From Carettochelys insculpta (lineage: Eukaryota; Chordata; Testudines; Carettochelyidae): 64,000 nucleotides of DNA. This document shows positions 1-11,852 of this stretch, in pieces; positions within the stretch are counted from its first letter, which is position 1, and every line of letters starts with the position of its first letter. The stretch lies in the NCBI RefSeq assembly GCF_033958435.1, contig NC_134138.1:208329298-208393297 (forward strand). The letters are read 5' to 3'. The position numbers and the translations under genes were made by a program. The notes under the pieces were generated by a model, which saw only the letters and a list, made by a program, of their open reading frames with translations, was not told where the DNA came from and searched no databases.

Positions 1-1140
1 TTCAGGCCAGCATAGCTTTACATGCTTTCCACCTTTTTATATAGCTTGTTAGTCAAATTGAAACTGAGAAAATGTGGTGACGTCAAATATGAGAGAACGA
101 GAAGTGGCTATGACACAACAGACAACAACTCTGCAGATCTGGAAATACAGAAATCATGTGCTAATTAGAGAAGGTGAAATAATCATGAGACTATAGGCAA
201 GGTGGTGTCAGAGATTTCAATTTCAAAGTGTATTGAATTGTTTAGTTCAAAAGTATTTTCAGAATAACAAAACCCAAAATATAGAGAATTTTTTTAAGGA
301 GCTCTAATTGTGATGTATTTGTTAGATACAGGGGACTTCTTTGATTTGTGAAATATTTGTTTCAGAATAGTTTAGAATGTAGGTTTGGATCATGAGAGTC
401 TCAGTTGCTTTTGGAAACCTTCTTGGCAAATAGGCCCTCGGAGAATTTTGAAAGAAATTTCAGCTACTAATGTGTGTGGTGTGATCTGCGACGTGAATTT
501 GTTTGTTTTGATGTGGAATTAGTGGGTTCTTTGTGAACTGTAGGGATATACCTCAATTTCATGCTGTTGTGTTTATAAAGAATGCCAGCTTCCTTTCAAA
601 GTGAGAAATTTGCAAGAGAGGAAACAGATGACATTTCCACAAACAATATCAATTATGTGTGTTTTAGAAGATTACAGTTTTTAAGGAAGAGCTTGCTCTT
701 TTATTATGAAAAACACATTAACACTCTTTATAAGGGAAATTAAGGTACATTGGCATTCTTTATAAAGATAAAATCCTTTTTTCTCCCATCATGTTTATAC
801 AGTCTCTTGACATTCTCTGCTAACACAAAGAATGGTTGAAATTATGATGTTTAGAAATAGCAATAATAGGATTTGGGGGGGGAATGTTTTATATTTTTAT
901 ATACAATTATTTAGTGATGCTGTGAAATAAGTATTTCTATGGTATTTGTCATGTTTTGATAAAAAAAATTAAATAACTTGTATATAAGACACTGAAAACA
1001 CTGTGATGTTTTTCTTATTTGTTCTTGTATAGAAACACAAAACTTCATTTAATAATATTGAATATTTTCATAATAGCTTTCCCCTACATTTTGTTATTAT
1101 GTTGTGTTTGATCATGTATTTTCCTGTGTACATCATTAAA
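1..1140. other. AT-rich intergenic DNA, nothing recognised
   Basis: No open reading frame, RNA gene or repeat family could be recognised in this AT-rich stretch. Stops are dense in all frames, and only short T- and A-runs stand out. It reads as unique or anciently decayed intergenic sequence. Confidence 0.6.
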
Positions 1141-3384
1141 CACCCGCCCCGTCGACCCCCCATCCTCCCTGGTACAGCAAGTACTATCACAAAAAAGCCC
1201 TGGCCCAGCTAAAGGAACAAGTAATTTTGTCCTATTACAAATTTTACATCAAACCACCACTGCAGGACACCTCAACATTCAAGCTCTTGAAAGTCTTGCC
1301 AAGTCAGCAAGAGCAGACCTTCCCCTTTGTGGGGCAGGTTGGAGTGTCAGTGAACTCACTTACCTAGACGTGGTTCTTTCCTTACTATAATAGGGGTAAC
1401 AGCATCTATTTGGGGAACCTATTCTGCTAACTTATTTCTTGCAAGTTCCCAACAAGCCTTCATTGCTGTGTGCCAACTTGTCCCCGAGTTCATTAGCTCT
1501 CATTTAAGGGCGAATGAGTGACCTGTTGTTGGTTGATCAGGAAAACACTGGTAAATGAGGGTCAGACACAGGGATGCCAGGCTACAAATTTATTGAACTT
1601 AACATAGCAGAGGGGCGCTACCCCACCCTTCACTGTACGTTCATGTATCAAGCATTTTCATGATTCCAGTCTGGAGTTTTAGGACTCCCATCATGTAACC
1701 CAGAATTAGAGGTAGATTCTCCTCAATCTACCCTACGGCTCATCTCACTCTTGATTCTTTTTATGCCCTGCCTCTGTGCGGAGGACATAGAGTACTGAGA
1801 GGGGGACGGCTTTGGCCCATGAAGACCACAAACTCTGCAGACCCCTTAATCCCAAGAGCCATCAGTAAAATCCCAGATCTTTGTCTTTAAGGAACTGTCC
1901 CTTTTAACCACACTGGGAGCTGTAGTGATTAATCTGGCTGCATTCGCCATCCGCACTGTCTGTTATCATATAGTTGCCTGATCTGTTTCTTCTTATCTCA
2001 GAGCCAGTGTTGGTGTCTGACAAGTGCACGCCATTGTTCTTGGAAAAACTTGGTCTGATTATGCCTGACCACACAACCTTCCTTATGCCTGACCACACAA
2101 CCACCAGGCTCCAAAGAACATTCTGGTACTATCACCTATTTTCAGGCTTTATCCAGGCCCACAAAGAGGGAAATTACTACATTGCCTGGTGCTGTTACCC
2201 CTGGGGCCTTGGATAACACGGTGTGTGTAACCCCCATCAAAAGAACAAATCTGACCCCTCCCTCGGTATCTATCACCCTGTGAATGTAGGCCCAAAAAGG
2301 AAAGAAAACAGACTCAGATCAAGGTGAAAACAAGGTAAATTGTATAAAGGGATTTGATACAATAAAAGTGAAAAGTGGAGGGGACCCATCACAAACTAAT
2401 AACTCTTAAATAATCAATGGACATGAACAGTAAAAACCCTTAAATTCCCAACTGGATTTACACATGAAAATAAACTGGTACTTTGTACCCCAAATTACGG
2501 TTACTTCACTGCTTCCTGGACTGGAGTTGGCAGGGTCAGAGGGGGGTTGCCCAGGACCTTTTGGCTGATTGGGAGCCTGAAGGGAGGAATGCTAGGGAAT
2601 CCCATGTTGATGGTGCTGGAACCCTGGAGAGGACCACAGGCAGGTGACAGATAAGATCGTATGTGGTGGCTGGGATGTCCTCTTCCAAGCTGGTGATCTG
2701 CATAGACACTGCCACTCAGATGGACAGTGACTGCTTTCAGGCAGCATATGAACTTATAAAGCCTCAAAGGCAGGAAACTCCTGAGGTGATTCTTAGGGGC
2801 CAGCAGAAAAGGCGGGAAATTTCGGCCAGAGCCAGTTCTTGTTTACCACTCTGAGAAGGGCCCCCTCTTCGCTGTCCTGAGGTCACATGACATGTTTGCT
2901 CCATTTTGTTTATACCACCTCCATTTTGTTATTACATAAACAGCCATATTAAGTAACTTTAACATGTTTACATAGCTGGTTATTATTGTGGTGAGGTCAG
3001 CCTACGGAAGGGCTGGGGTAGGTAGTGACACCAGAAGATCAGGGGTTCCGACAGACTTGCTGGACTCTTGGGCAAGGTAGGGGAACTGGCTGCATGCTCC
3101 TGGAAGGGATAGAGCCTCGGATAGGAGGGGCAGGACTGGGACAGCCAGGCCTCTGCACCGCCCAGAGTGTGCTGCGTTTCCCCCTCCTGCCAGCCCTTAA
3201 CACTGTCTGGAGCAAGCTGGCTGGTGTCATGGCAGTGATTTAAAGGGCTCAGAGCAGCAGCAGTGGCCAGGAGCCCTGGGGCCTTCTGAATCACCAGGCC
3301 TCTGAGCAGCAGCTCTCCTTAACACAGCTGTAGGTGGGCCTGCAGAAGATGCTGATATATCATAGTTTAAGTTATGTATCTATA
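1141..3384. other. Intergenic DNA, possible decayed LTR-type repeats
   Basis: No gene is supported; the short reading frames here lack any family signature. Some blocks look like retroviral-type LTR debris: a reverse-strand polyadenylation hexamer near 1590 (tttatt on this strand), and a TATA-like stretch followed by an AATAAA hexamer near 2340-2370. No paired LTR ends or target duplications were found, so the class is a guess. The remainder, including 2500-2960, is unassigned. Confidence 0.3.
2061..2102 (+). repeat. Short tandem duplication (24-bp period)
   Basis: The 18-mer atgcctgaccacacaacc occurs at 2061-2078 and again at 2085-2102, separated by six bases. This is a simple local duplication and no function is implied. 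Confidence 0.75.
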
Positions 3385-3735
3385 CAGTAAAAGCTGTGTT
3401 GTCTGACACTCTGATAACCAGGACATTCTATTAACCGGCATTCATGGCAGCTACTCTGGGGCTGGCTGCCCTACCAGGACCAGCTGCCTTGGAGCAGTGC
3501 CCCTAGGCCTGGACCAGCTGTGTGGGTCTGGCTTCCTGGCCTGGGCCAGCTGCTGCGCTGTGGTTCTCCCATCACAATTAGAGCCAGCTGAGTGGGGCTG
3601 GCTCACCCAGTTGCTGCGGGACAGTTCCCCCAGGTGGGGTCAGCTCTCGTGTGTCTGGCTTCACCACCTGGTCTAGCTGCTCCAGGGCCCCGCTTGACAA
3701 ACTGGCAAATTTGATTATCCAGCAATCCCTGTCCT
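3385..3735. mobile_element. Tigger/pogo-like MITE, 3' end decayed
   Basis: Begins with cagtaaaagctgtgttgtct directly after a TA dinucleotide. Tigger/pogo elements typically start CAGTAAA and contain a 'tatccgg'-like motif and use TA targets. The interior is a degenerate minisatellite around 'ccagctg...ggggctggct'. The right end has only a partial copy of the terminal motif (gattatccagcaatcc near 3714-3729), so the exact end is uncertain. No transposase remains. Confidence 0.45.
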
Positions 3736-3804
3736 TATTCCATTCCCAGGACTGGAGTAGTGCCCTACTTCAAAGTTTAATTTCAAAGTAGGGTGTGTGT
3801 AGAC

Positions 3805-4815
3805 CATGGTTTCCTAAATTGGGGGTGGGCCGTGAAAAATTTCTAGGGGGGTGCAAGGCAACCCAGCCCCCCATCATTCCATCCACCTGAAGAAAGAGCT
3901 GGCCTTTGCTTCCGGCTCTCAGCCCCTGCCATTTTGTGTGGGTGACCTGGCGCAGCCACTATAAAAAGCAGGCAGCCGGTGAAGACTCACATGGAGCTAG
4001 CTCCCTTCTGCAAAGGTGAGTGTGGGTTGGGTGCGGGAGGAGGAGGATGGGATTAGATGACAGGCTGGGGGTGCCTGGTTCAGGTGAGGCGGATGGGGCA
4101 AGAGTGGGTGGGGGGGGAGGGGCTCGTGGTGCCTGGCTTTGTAGGATGTGAGGGCCTTGGGCGGGCAGCTCATGGGGCTTGGGCAACTGGCCAGTTGTGG
4201 GACTCGCGGTGCTTGGGCAGCTGGCCCCAGCATTTCAGGTTTCAGGCAGCTTGGGCTGGTGGCTGGCCCTGGCAGTGCAGGCCTTGGGCCACTTGGGATG
4301 GCAGGCAGGTGGCCAACCCCAGCAACGTGGGGCTTGGGCAGCTGGCCCCAGCAGCATGGGGCTCAGGCAGCTTGGGGTGGCAGGTGGACAGCTGACCCTG
4401 GCAGTGTGGGGCTTGGGTGGGTGGCTCGGGCAGCTGGCCTGCAGCTGGGGCGGGAGGCTGGTGTGTGTGCAGCTGGTCCCATCAGGGTGGGGCTCAGGCA
4501 GCTGGCAGGCAGGCAGGAGGCTGGCCCCAGCATCACAGGGCTCAGGCGGACGGCTCCAGCAGCACAGGTCTTAGGCAGACAGGTGGCTGTTGTGGTCAGC
4601 TCTGGTGGCTGGCAAGGGGACCAGTAAAACTATTTGTGCTTGTTTTTAATTTTAAATAACATTTTTATATCAAGTTTTTGTGTTTATTTTAAATTATGAA
4701 TTGAATTTTGTGTTAAAAGGGGGGTTGGATGATAATAAAGAAGAGGTGGGGAGGGCATGAAGTTTTCTCAAAAATCAAAAGGGAGGCATGATGCCCAAAA
4801 ATTTGGGAACCACTG
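3805..4815. mobile_element. hAT non-autonomous element with 8-bp target duplication
   Basis: The left end catggtttcctaaatt is an imperfect inverted copy of the right end, whose reverse complement reads cagtggttcccaaatt. That is the well-known hAT-Charlie type terminus. The element is flanked by the 8-bp duplication gtgtagac at 3797-3804 and 4816-4823, the length expected of hAT insertion. About half of the interior is a G-rich minisatellite (4160-4620). No transposase reading frame is visible. The long reading frames across the interior come from the repeat composition. Confidence 0.8.
4160..4620 (+). repeat. G-rich degenerate minisatellite inside the hAT element
   Basis: Degenerate tandem copies of a roughly 45-60 bp unit built from motifs such as 'ggggcttgggcagctggc' and 'cagcatggggctcaggcagc'. 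Stop-poor G-rich repeats create overlapping reading frames on the plus strand that look like Gly/Trp/Gln-rich proteins. These are compositional, not genes. Confidence 0.7.
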
Positions 4816-4894
4816 GTGTAGACACTCAACTTCAGAGTTGCTTTACTTCAAAGTAAGCAACTTTTACGTTATTTTTTGTAGTGTAGACACAGCC

Positions 4895-6730
4895 AAATAT
4901 CTTCTCACTAGTAACTTCTCAAGAGTCCTCTGTTTGTCCCTCCTTAGTTACATAAGCTTTTATAACTTTCAGTGGTGCAGTTTCTGCCTCGTTTGGCAAT
5001 TCTGCAGATGTGAAGATAATGAGAACTTCCTTCTGTTTACAGCAAACAAACAGGGAAATTGTTTTCATGTTGAACAATCACAGTAAGGTCTAAAGTGACA
5101 ATTTTTGTGCTGGAGCTGCTTGTGAGCAGCATATTGTGTACATGATGTACATCACTGCTTTCTATTACATTGAAATGACATATTGATTTCCCACTGAGAT
5201 TACCAGGGGGTGGGGGAGGGAGACCACAGAAGCAATTATATCAGACACTTACATGGTTTTGTTAAGATCCAGCTGTGCTGCTCTGGGTTTTGTTTTGCAT
5301 TGGTTTGTTTTCAAAGATTGATTATTTCCTATCTTTGGAAAAAACTTACATGAAAATAATACATAGTATACATCAGAAGGATCTGTATGCTGGATGCATG
5401 TGCTTTTTACAGATTTGGAACAGTGCCTTTGTGATCATTCATCATTTTGGAAAAAAGTAGGGCTCACAGCTAAGTCATTATTCTGTTTGCTGTTATAGAA
5501 ATAAATAAACAGCATTCCAGAGCTTACTGGAAGCCTTTGTTGGGAAACTAGCAGACAATAATAATTATGCAACCTCTTAATTTAACCCTTATAGTTTTTA
5601 AATACCATCAGTGTTTCCATTTATAGTTTGGTCAGCAATGAAGGTGTGGATGGGGGTTTTGGACTAACAGCTCTCCATCCCATGGTTTATTCTAGGAAAG
5701 TCTGTTCATGTTCCTGGTCTCTAGCTATCACCTTTTATGGGACCTTCAGTCATCTTCTTTCAACGCCAGAGTTAAACTGCAGTCCCTGTAGTTCGCTGTG
5801 ATCTTTCCAGCAAGCCAGTCTGCCTAAAGCCAACACCTGCACTCTCCTTTCTCTTCAAGGACTAGGAACAGAGTGCACCAGCATTTAAAAATCACCACAT
5901 GGCTATTTCTCAGCAAAGCAAATTCCTTCAGGATAAGGAGCATTCAGAGAAAATGTATAAAAGAGAACAAAAGGTCCTACAGACAAATTAAGCATACCAG
6001 AAAATGCCCATCAGTCCTAGGTTAAAGCCTGTCAAACCTTTCAGCAAGGGTTTGGTCCCCGTCCTCTTTGGCCTAAAGGTTATGTCCATTTGCTTGATTA
6101 GAAAGCCCAGAGTCTGTATAAAAGCAGCCTTTCATACAAAAAGAATTGTTTTGTCTCCTAGTCTTAGGGAAACAGGTAAAACTCTTCCCTCCTTTTGCTC
6201 CATGTGGGCAGGCTTCAAACTCGGGGTATCTCTGCTTCCCACCACCTGTGAGTGCAGAGGCAGCCCCACCCCTTCTGTGACAGGACAGGGTTTCTGGGCA
6301 CTGCTAGAGAAGTCAGTCCAGGGTATCTTTGCTTAAAACCCAGCTGCTTATGGCCCTGGCTGAGATTTCTTTCTCACCAAGGCAAATCCAACCAGCCACA
6401 ACAGCACCTCTGACAGCCCCACTGGCCAGCCAGAAGCCACACAAGCAACCCCACAGACTTCCCAGCTGCTATATCAACCCAGAGCACCAGCCCCAAACTA
6501 AGGTGAGAGGTTATTAAATCAGTTTCAGCCAACACCACACAGATTCTTCCACACCCCAAAGGGGCCCGGCCACAGTCCCTGGTCAATATATACTTGGATC
6601 TTACACAAATCACCATGCAAAAGCCAGATCCTTAGATCTAATATCTAAGGATTTATTAGTAAAAAAGACAGAACAGGGTTAGAGAGAAATAGTTAAAGCT
6701 ATTTAACCATAGCTTATACTAAAACATACA
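4895..6730. other. Intergenic DNA; LTR-type fragment likely in the right half
   Basis: 4895-5650 shows nothing recognisable. From about 5700 to 6700 the text resembles LTR debris common in turtle genomes: pyrimidine-rich blocks, a TATA-like 'tataaaag' near 5956 and 6117, and an A-rich tract with a 'tttatta' signal near 6652. Ends, strand and family could not be fixed. The plus-strand reading frame at 6004-6336 has no family signature. Confidence 0.35.
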
Positions 6731-7238
6731 CAGAAAAATTCCTTTAATCTGGCCTCTGATGGTCCGGAAATCCTGATGGGCTGTCGTCTCCCAAGATACA
6801 CATATTTCAAAATTCGTGGGGGGGGGGCTTGAGTGGTGGGTTGGGGCCCTGGGAGGGGGGCAGGGGGGGTAAGCCTGGGGTGGGTTAGGGCTACAGGGTG
6901 GCCAGGGGGTGGAATTTGAGCTGGGACGTGCAGGGGTTCGAGCTGGGACATGCAGGGGGAGGTGAAGCTGGAGTCACATGGGGTGAAGAAGCTGCATGAG
7001 TGTGGGTTGGTGAAGCTGAGAAGCATGGGGGTGGTGAAGAAACTGCAGGAGTGTGGGGTAGAGAAGAAGCTGGGGACGCGCAGGAGTGGTGAGCTGCAGC
7101 TGGGCGCAAGGGTGGTGAGCCACGACAGGGGGGTTTGAACTAGGGCGTGGGGGTTATGGTGATGTCCAATAGTTTGGAAAATTTGGCAATCCAGCACCTG
7201 TCCAGTCCCAGACGTGCCAGATTAAAGGAATTTTACTG
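6731..7238. mobile_element. Tigger/pogo-like MITE with inverted ends and G-rich core
   Basis: The left end cagaaaaattcctttaatct at 6731 is an inverted match, one mismatch, to the right end at 7219-7238, whose reverse complement begins cagtaaaattcctttaatct. The interior from about 6820 to 7140 is a G-rich imperfect tandem repeat around 'ggtgaagaagctgcaggagt'. No transposase remnant was found. The proline-rich minus-strand reading frames over this core are repeat artefacts. Confidence 0.65.
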
Positions 7239-9528
7239 CACTAATTTCAGTCATTAATGCAGGTCAGCAACATTATATGCTGATTCTTGAAGTCTTCACA
7301 AACATCTTTTTGAGAGATGGGCCCCCAGTCTGGACCGGCTCAACTCATGAGGACTGAAGAACAAAGAAAGTACCTGCCAGGACTGCACAGTTTTTTATAT
7401 GAGGAGGGAAAATTCCATTCTTCTGCCATAGGTCTTGGCTTACTACCTGACACGACAGGTCTCTGTGCTGTGTTTCCATTTGTTGCAGTCCCAGAAGGAG
7501 AACCTCACCTTCCCAAAATGGGTGTTGATGGCCTGGGCCTTTGCTTTGTCTACTGTCTTGGCTGGGGTGGAGACCCACCTCCCATTGTGAACCTCAGTAC
7601 TGAAACACTTCTAATACAGCTTCAGAGCTAAAATCTGTAACTTTACATACATACATGGTACAGACATATAAGTAGCATTCAGGGCATCGTTAGCTTTCCT
7701 TAGACACCTCACACGGCCCCCCCTGCACAATATTTAGGGCCAGTAGCCACAATGGGCATTTAAATGGCTTCCAGAGCTAATATAAAAATCCAGTCATATG
7801 ACACCTTCCCCCAAACCCTCTCCCATGAGCGACGCAGAGGAGAACAAGGGGAGTGGAGTGGTTTGGGGCCAGACCTGACCCCCTGCTGCCTCTCTGATCT
7901 GCTCGTGTCTCATTATAGTTCTAGGCTTGCCCCGCACAGCCCTTGAGCACAGTTCCCCCTTTTCCCTGAGGGGCTGTTGGGTGTTTGGGTTACATAGGGG
8001 ACCAGAACTGTTAGGGTTGGCCTTCACCTCACTCAAACCTTTGTTTTTAAGGGTCTGGTTGACTACATGATTGCAAGAAGCCTAATAGGAGGCACTCATA
8101 TTTGCAATAGACATAACATGGGATTTTTTTATGTTCTGGGTACAATTTATAGAAGCATGCTAAACCTCTGAAATTCTGTTTTGAAAATTGCCTTTTTTTA
8201 GTGATGGGGCAAGGTATAAGTACCAGAACTTCAGAGGTGAAAATATGGCAAGTAGATTTACATCCTTAAAGTCAGGTGTTGTGTATTCAAGCCAGGGGAT
8301 AGATCACTTGTAAGTTTTTTCTGTTCCCTGATAGGATGATAAAAACCACTAAATTCCTTTTGTATCCCAACAAAAATGTGTTTGTTGATTTTAATTAAAC
8401 AAGTGTGTTTTATAGGCCCCAAATTTGCTTCCAACCACATTCATATGATACAATCTCCACTTGCAGTTGTTCACGGAAAGTGAATGAAACGGGTACAAGT
8501 AAAGGATGAAGTAAAATTCTATTAACCAGTTAGCAAACTTTCCAGAAATAACTTTTCTTGCTATTTGAACAGCTTTAACTGTGCACAACATGGTTAAATC
8601 TACCATAAAATATTTTTCTCTGAACTGCAAATATTTTTCTTTTTTACTTTAAAGCCCAAGTATTTTTTACTTTAAAGCCCAAGTATTTTTTCCCAGTGCA
8701 AATAATATTTGACTGTTTGCATAACTTTCTTGCAGACTCTGCTTAATATACTGGTTTTAAATAATTCATTAATGGAAGAACTGATAAGCTGCCCTTGGAG
8801 AATTGAATAATTTGGAATATTTTTAATTAGTAACATATTTTGCAAAAGACAAAAAGAATAAGAAGGGAAATCTGCTGTCTATTAAACTTTTTAACCTATT
8901 GATTCTTATCCAGAAAACTTCTCTACGGCTATGTCTACACTTAAATTGCTACAGTAAATTAATAAGTTCAAGGATTGCCACATCCTGGAGAGAAGATGGA
9001 GAGGTATAGTTGGGTTGGGAGAGAGAGAAGAGAGTCATACCTGACAAAGAGAATGTAAAAGTAAGATTAAAGTACGTGACAAGACAATAAGAAATACAAT
9101 TAGCTGGCTGTTTCCCTTACATACATTAGATTAATCTTAGATGCCTGTAACTTTATACCCTTTTAGAAGACTTCATATATTTTTCTTTTCAGTATCATTA
9201 TTTTTCCTGTGTGGTGTCAACTCTGTCTGTCTCTAAGTGGTGTCTTTATGTTTAGCATACCAGGACTTGTCATACTATTTATTCAGGCACCTATGGACAA
9301 CATCCTAAGAGTGCCTTCAGAAGTTATACATGTTTGAGGCATATACATTTACAGTAACTCCTTATCTTTGTCCCAGTTAACGTTGTCAGATTGTTTATCT
9401 ATTAGAGCATGTGGTCATGTAAAATTGCACAGTGCTTCCTAATAACATCTTTGGCTGCCTGCAATGTTCACTTCTAGGATTTTCTGGAATAGCCGCCCTC
9501 CATCAGCTCCCCTAAGCTCCCTGTAAGG
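7239..9528. other. Intergenic DNA with probable LTR debris and a MITE end
   Basis: About 7300-8040 resembles another decayed LTR-type fragment (for example 'tttacatacatacatggtac' near 7640); family and ends are unresolved. 8040-8920 is unassigned. Near 8926 'ggctatgtctacactt' matches one terminus of the palindromic MITE family without a visible partner. 9000-9528 shows nothing recognisable. Confidence 0.35.
8641..8691 (+). repeat. Local tandem duplication
   Basis: The block 'ttttactttaaagcccaagt' is present twice in direct tandem with a period of about 25 bases. It appears to be a private duplication in AT-rich DNA. Confidence 0.75.
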
Positions 9529-9930
9529 CAGGGGTGGCCAAACTCCAGCTCTTGAGCTGCATGCGGCTCTTTGATAAGTGAAATGCTGTTCCGGCTTGGA
9601 GCCATGTACCCAGACTGCTTGCCACCGCTCTGCACATGTGCCTCAGTGCTGGGAGGGAGAAACATTTGGCGGTGGTTCTGGTGAGTCCCAGGCATTGGGA
9701 TAAAGTGGGTGGGTATGGGGAGGACTGGGGGGTGCCTGGGTCCGGGGAATAGGAGGGAGATTGGGTTAGAGTGAGGGACTGGGGGTGCCTGGCTCTGGGG
9801 GAGGGCGTTGAGCCACATGTTATTTATATTTATATATCTGTCAGTATAACTATAGATACATAGATAGATAAAAATAACTATATAATGCATGGCTCTTTGC
9901 ACTCGATCCACAGCTATTTTGTCTCTTAGT
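9529..9930. mobile_element. hAT-like MITE, right end lost
   Basis: Starts with caggggtggccaaactccag, followed by 'gagctgcatgcggctcttt', a terminus I associate with hAT MITEs of reptile genomes. No inverted 'gtttggccacccctg' partner is seen at the right, so it is truncated or interrupted by the next hAT element. The interior has a G-rich tandem 'gggactgggggtgcctgg' motif and a TA/GATA-rich simple repeat near 9815-9880. Confidence 0.5.
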
Positions 9931-9938
9931 CTCTAACT

Positions 9939-10707
9939 CAGCAATTCCCAAGCTTTTTCTGGTCGTGGAATACTTTTAGGTCACAGTGCTCTCTGAGGAG
10001 CACTTTATCTTTTTTACAATATCATACTAACTACGAGGAACATTACTAACAGAAAATATTTCGTTTATATAAATTAAATTATTGTACGGTAAATGCAACT
10101 CAACAAACAATAATGAAACCAGATGTTACCAAAACAGATATAGCAGGGATGACAGATAAACATAAATAAAATCAGCATACTTAATAAATGTAATGAGATG
10201 GATGAGCCTGATGGGATGAATAAAGATGCCTGATATCAGGTGTGTTATCTAACAGTTGAATCCACAATTCATTCTCTGCATCCAGTTCATGTCTGTACTT
10301 TGTTTTTGTGGCGATGCACCTGGAAAATACGGGTTCAGGCAGGATTTTCAGGAGCACTTGCTCAGCGATACCTGGGAACTTACACTGCACTTTTACCCAG
10401 AAGTTAATAAGATTGTCATTGGAAAATTCCAACTTCAAATCCCCATTACCACTGGTCTAAGTCTTTGAAGCTATTAACAGACACAAGCGATGACTTAAAG
10501 TAAGCGCTTGTTGCCTGTTAACAAGCAGCAATGTGAGGAAATATTAGTTACTGTGTTGTCATTTCAAGAAAACTGTAAAATTGAGAAAATTCCATCACAA
10601 AATTGAGAATGGGGAATAGAGCGCCATTATTCTGTTTCAATGTGGAACATTTTGCCATAGCTAGTGGAACACCAGTGTTCTGCCGGAACATAGTTTGGGA
10701 ACCGCTG
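9939..10707 (-). mobile_element. hAT element with 8-bp target duplication and transposase remnant
   Basis: The left end cagcaattcccaagcttttt and the right end, reverse complement cagcggttcccaaactatgt, are inverted hAT-type termini. They are flanked by the 8-bp duplication ctctaact at 9931-9938 and 10708-10715. Inside, on the minus strand, lies the tail of a hAT transposase gene (10181-10438). This is therefore an internally deleted derivative of an autonomous element. Strand is given as that of the transposase remnant. Confidence 0.85.
10181..10438 (-). pseudogene. hAT transposase C-terminal remnant (dimerisation region)
   Basis: An open stretch of 85 codons reads like the C-terminal hATC dimerisation region of ZBED5/SCAND3-type hAT transposases. 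It has 'INFWVKV' near residues 11-17, then a 'PGIAEQVLLKILP' helix, then 'FSRCIATKTKYRHEL' and the family's terminal 'P-I-x-x-L' (here PDIRHL) followed by 'QAHPSH' near the end. Compared with the family pattern, the segment that normally carries the conserved Tyr-Leu-Cys-Glu before the FS motif is shortened, and no upstream catalytic domain survives between the element's ends. It is a decayed copy with no expected activity. The family call rests on motif memory, not on a search. Confidence 0.7.
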
Positions 10708-10715
10708 CTCTAACT

Positions 10716-11433
10716 GGTTGGACACCCATGCAAGAGCTCCAGCTGGTCAGCTGCCGTTCAGCTGCCCTTCACCCGACTTCTGTGCTGCTCTTGCCCTCTG
10801 TCTTGAAGCTGTTCCTGGGAGCCTCTTGCTTGCTGGGTGTGGGGGAGAAGGAAGAGGGAGAGGGGTGTTGATGTTAGGCTACCCCCCATCCTCCCCAGTG
10901 AGCCCCCCCACTCTGTAGCCTTCTCCACAAAGAGGGATACCATAGCTGCAGAGTCCTGTGTTTGGACTTGCTAGTCTACTTACAAGTGCAATGTACCTGA
11001 AGTGGGGTCATCTTGTCTTTGTCTCCCTCTCTCTTTCTCAGGCACACAGTGTGAGTCTGTCTCTGTTTCACATTCTGTGTAGCCATATTTTTGGCACTGC
11101 GCCGCCATGTATGCACCATCTGGAGGAATGAGTGATGCATGTTGGTGGGACGGTGGGGGGTTATCATCACGTTCAGTTTCCACAGGGAAATGTTTGCAGC
11201 AACCACCGTATGTCTATTGTGTTTCCTCCCTCCTGCCTCAGTTGATGCTGGCTCTAGAGCACAAGACTACCTTAATAACATGCTAAGGGCTCAGCTGAGT
11301 GCTAGTTTATCACTTGGTAATGAGACATTCCCTGGGAAATATTCCACCCTCTACCTCCACTACCTCAACCAAGCTTCACACTTATCATTGCTGTATGCAG
11401 TACTACATTGTTTAAAATTGTTTAAAACTTATA
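10716..11433. other. Intergenic DNA, nothing recognised
   Basis: Several short overlapping reading frames exist (10718-11510), but none shows a domain, signal peptide or repeat family that I recognise. The composition is mixed and no RNA gene was seen. Confidence 0.55.
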
Positions 11434-11849
11434 GGCTACTTCGACACTGGCACAAAACTTCGAAATGGCTATGCAAATGGCCAAATCAAAGATTACTAAT
11501 GAGGCGCTGACATGCATATTCAGCGCATCATTAGCATGCCGCCAGCTGTGGCTCTCCAAAATTGCCGCATTTCGCTCCCATGTGGCTCGTCCAGGTGGGA
11601 GTCCTTTTTGAAAGGACCCCGCCAAGTATGAGCTGATAGGAATAAGGGGATTTCAAAGTTGGCAGGGTCCTTTCGAAAAGGACCCCCATCTGGACGAGGT
11701 GGGTGGGCGCTCCATGTGGCAATTTTGAAAAGCTGCGGACGGCGGCATGTTAATGAGGCACTGAATATGTATTTCAGCTCCCCGTTAGTAATCTTCAATT
11801 TGCCATTTGCATGGCAATTTCGAAGTTTTGTGGCAATGTAGACACAGCC
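11434..11849. mobile_element. Long palindromic MITE
   Basis: A roughly 415-bp element whose two halves are imperfect inverted repeats over most of their length. The left half runs 'ggctacttcgacactggcac' then 'aaaacttcgaaatggc'. The right half ends 'gccatttgcatggc...ttcgaagttttgtggc' and 'aatgtagacacagcc'. Flanks repeat ATA on both sides (11431-11433 and 11850-11852), consistent with a 3-bp target duplication. No coding capacity. Confidence 0.8.
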
Positions 11850-11852
11850 ATA

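Larger units (their letters stand above)
3765..4894. mobile_element. Palindromic MITE interrupted by a hAT element
   Basis: The sequence on either side of the hAT insertion joins into a 'tgtagacac'-ended element. The right end, gtgtagacacagcc, finishes at 4894 and matches the ends of the MITEs at 11434-11849 and 14819-15271. Local palindromes built on 'cttcaaagt' flank the insertion. The left end is not clear. The nesting order, hAT into older MITE, follows from the hAT target duplication lying within this element. Confidence 0.4.

Noticed and set aside
4057..4659. Overlapping Gly/Trp/Gln-rich frames up to 159 codons
   Set aside because: They are translations of the G-rich minisatellite inside a hAT element, open in several frames at once.
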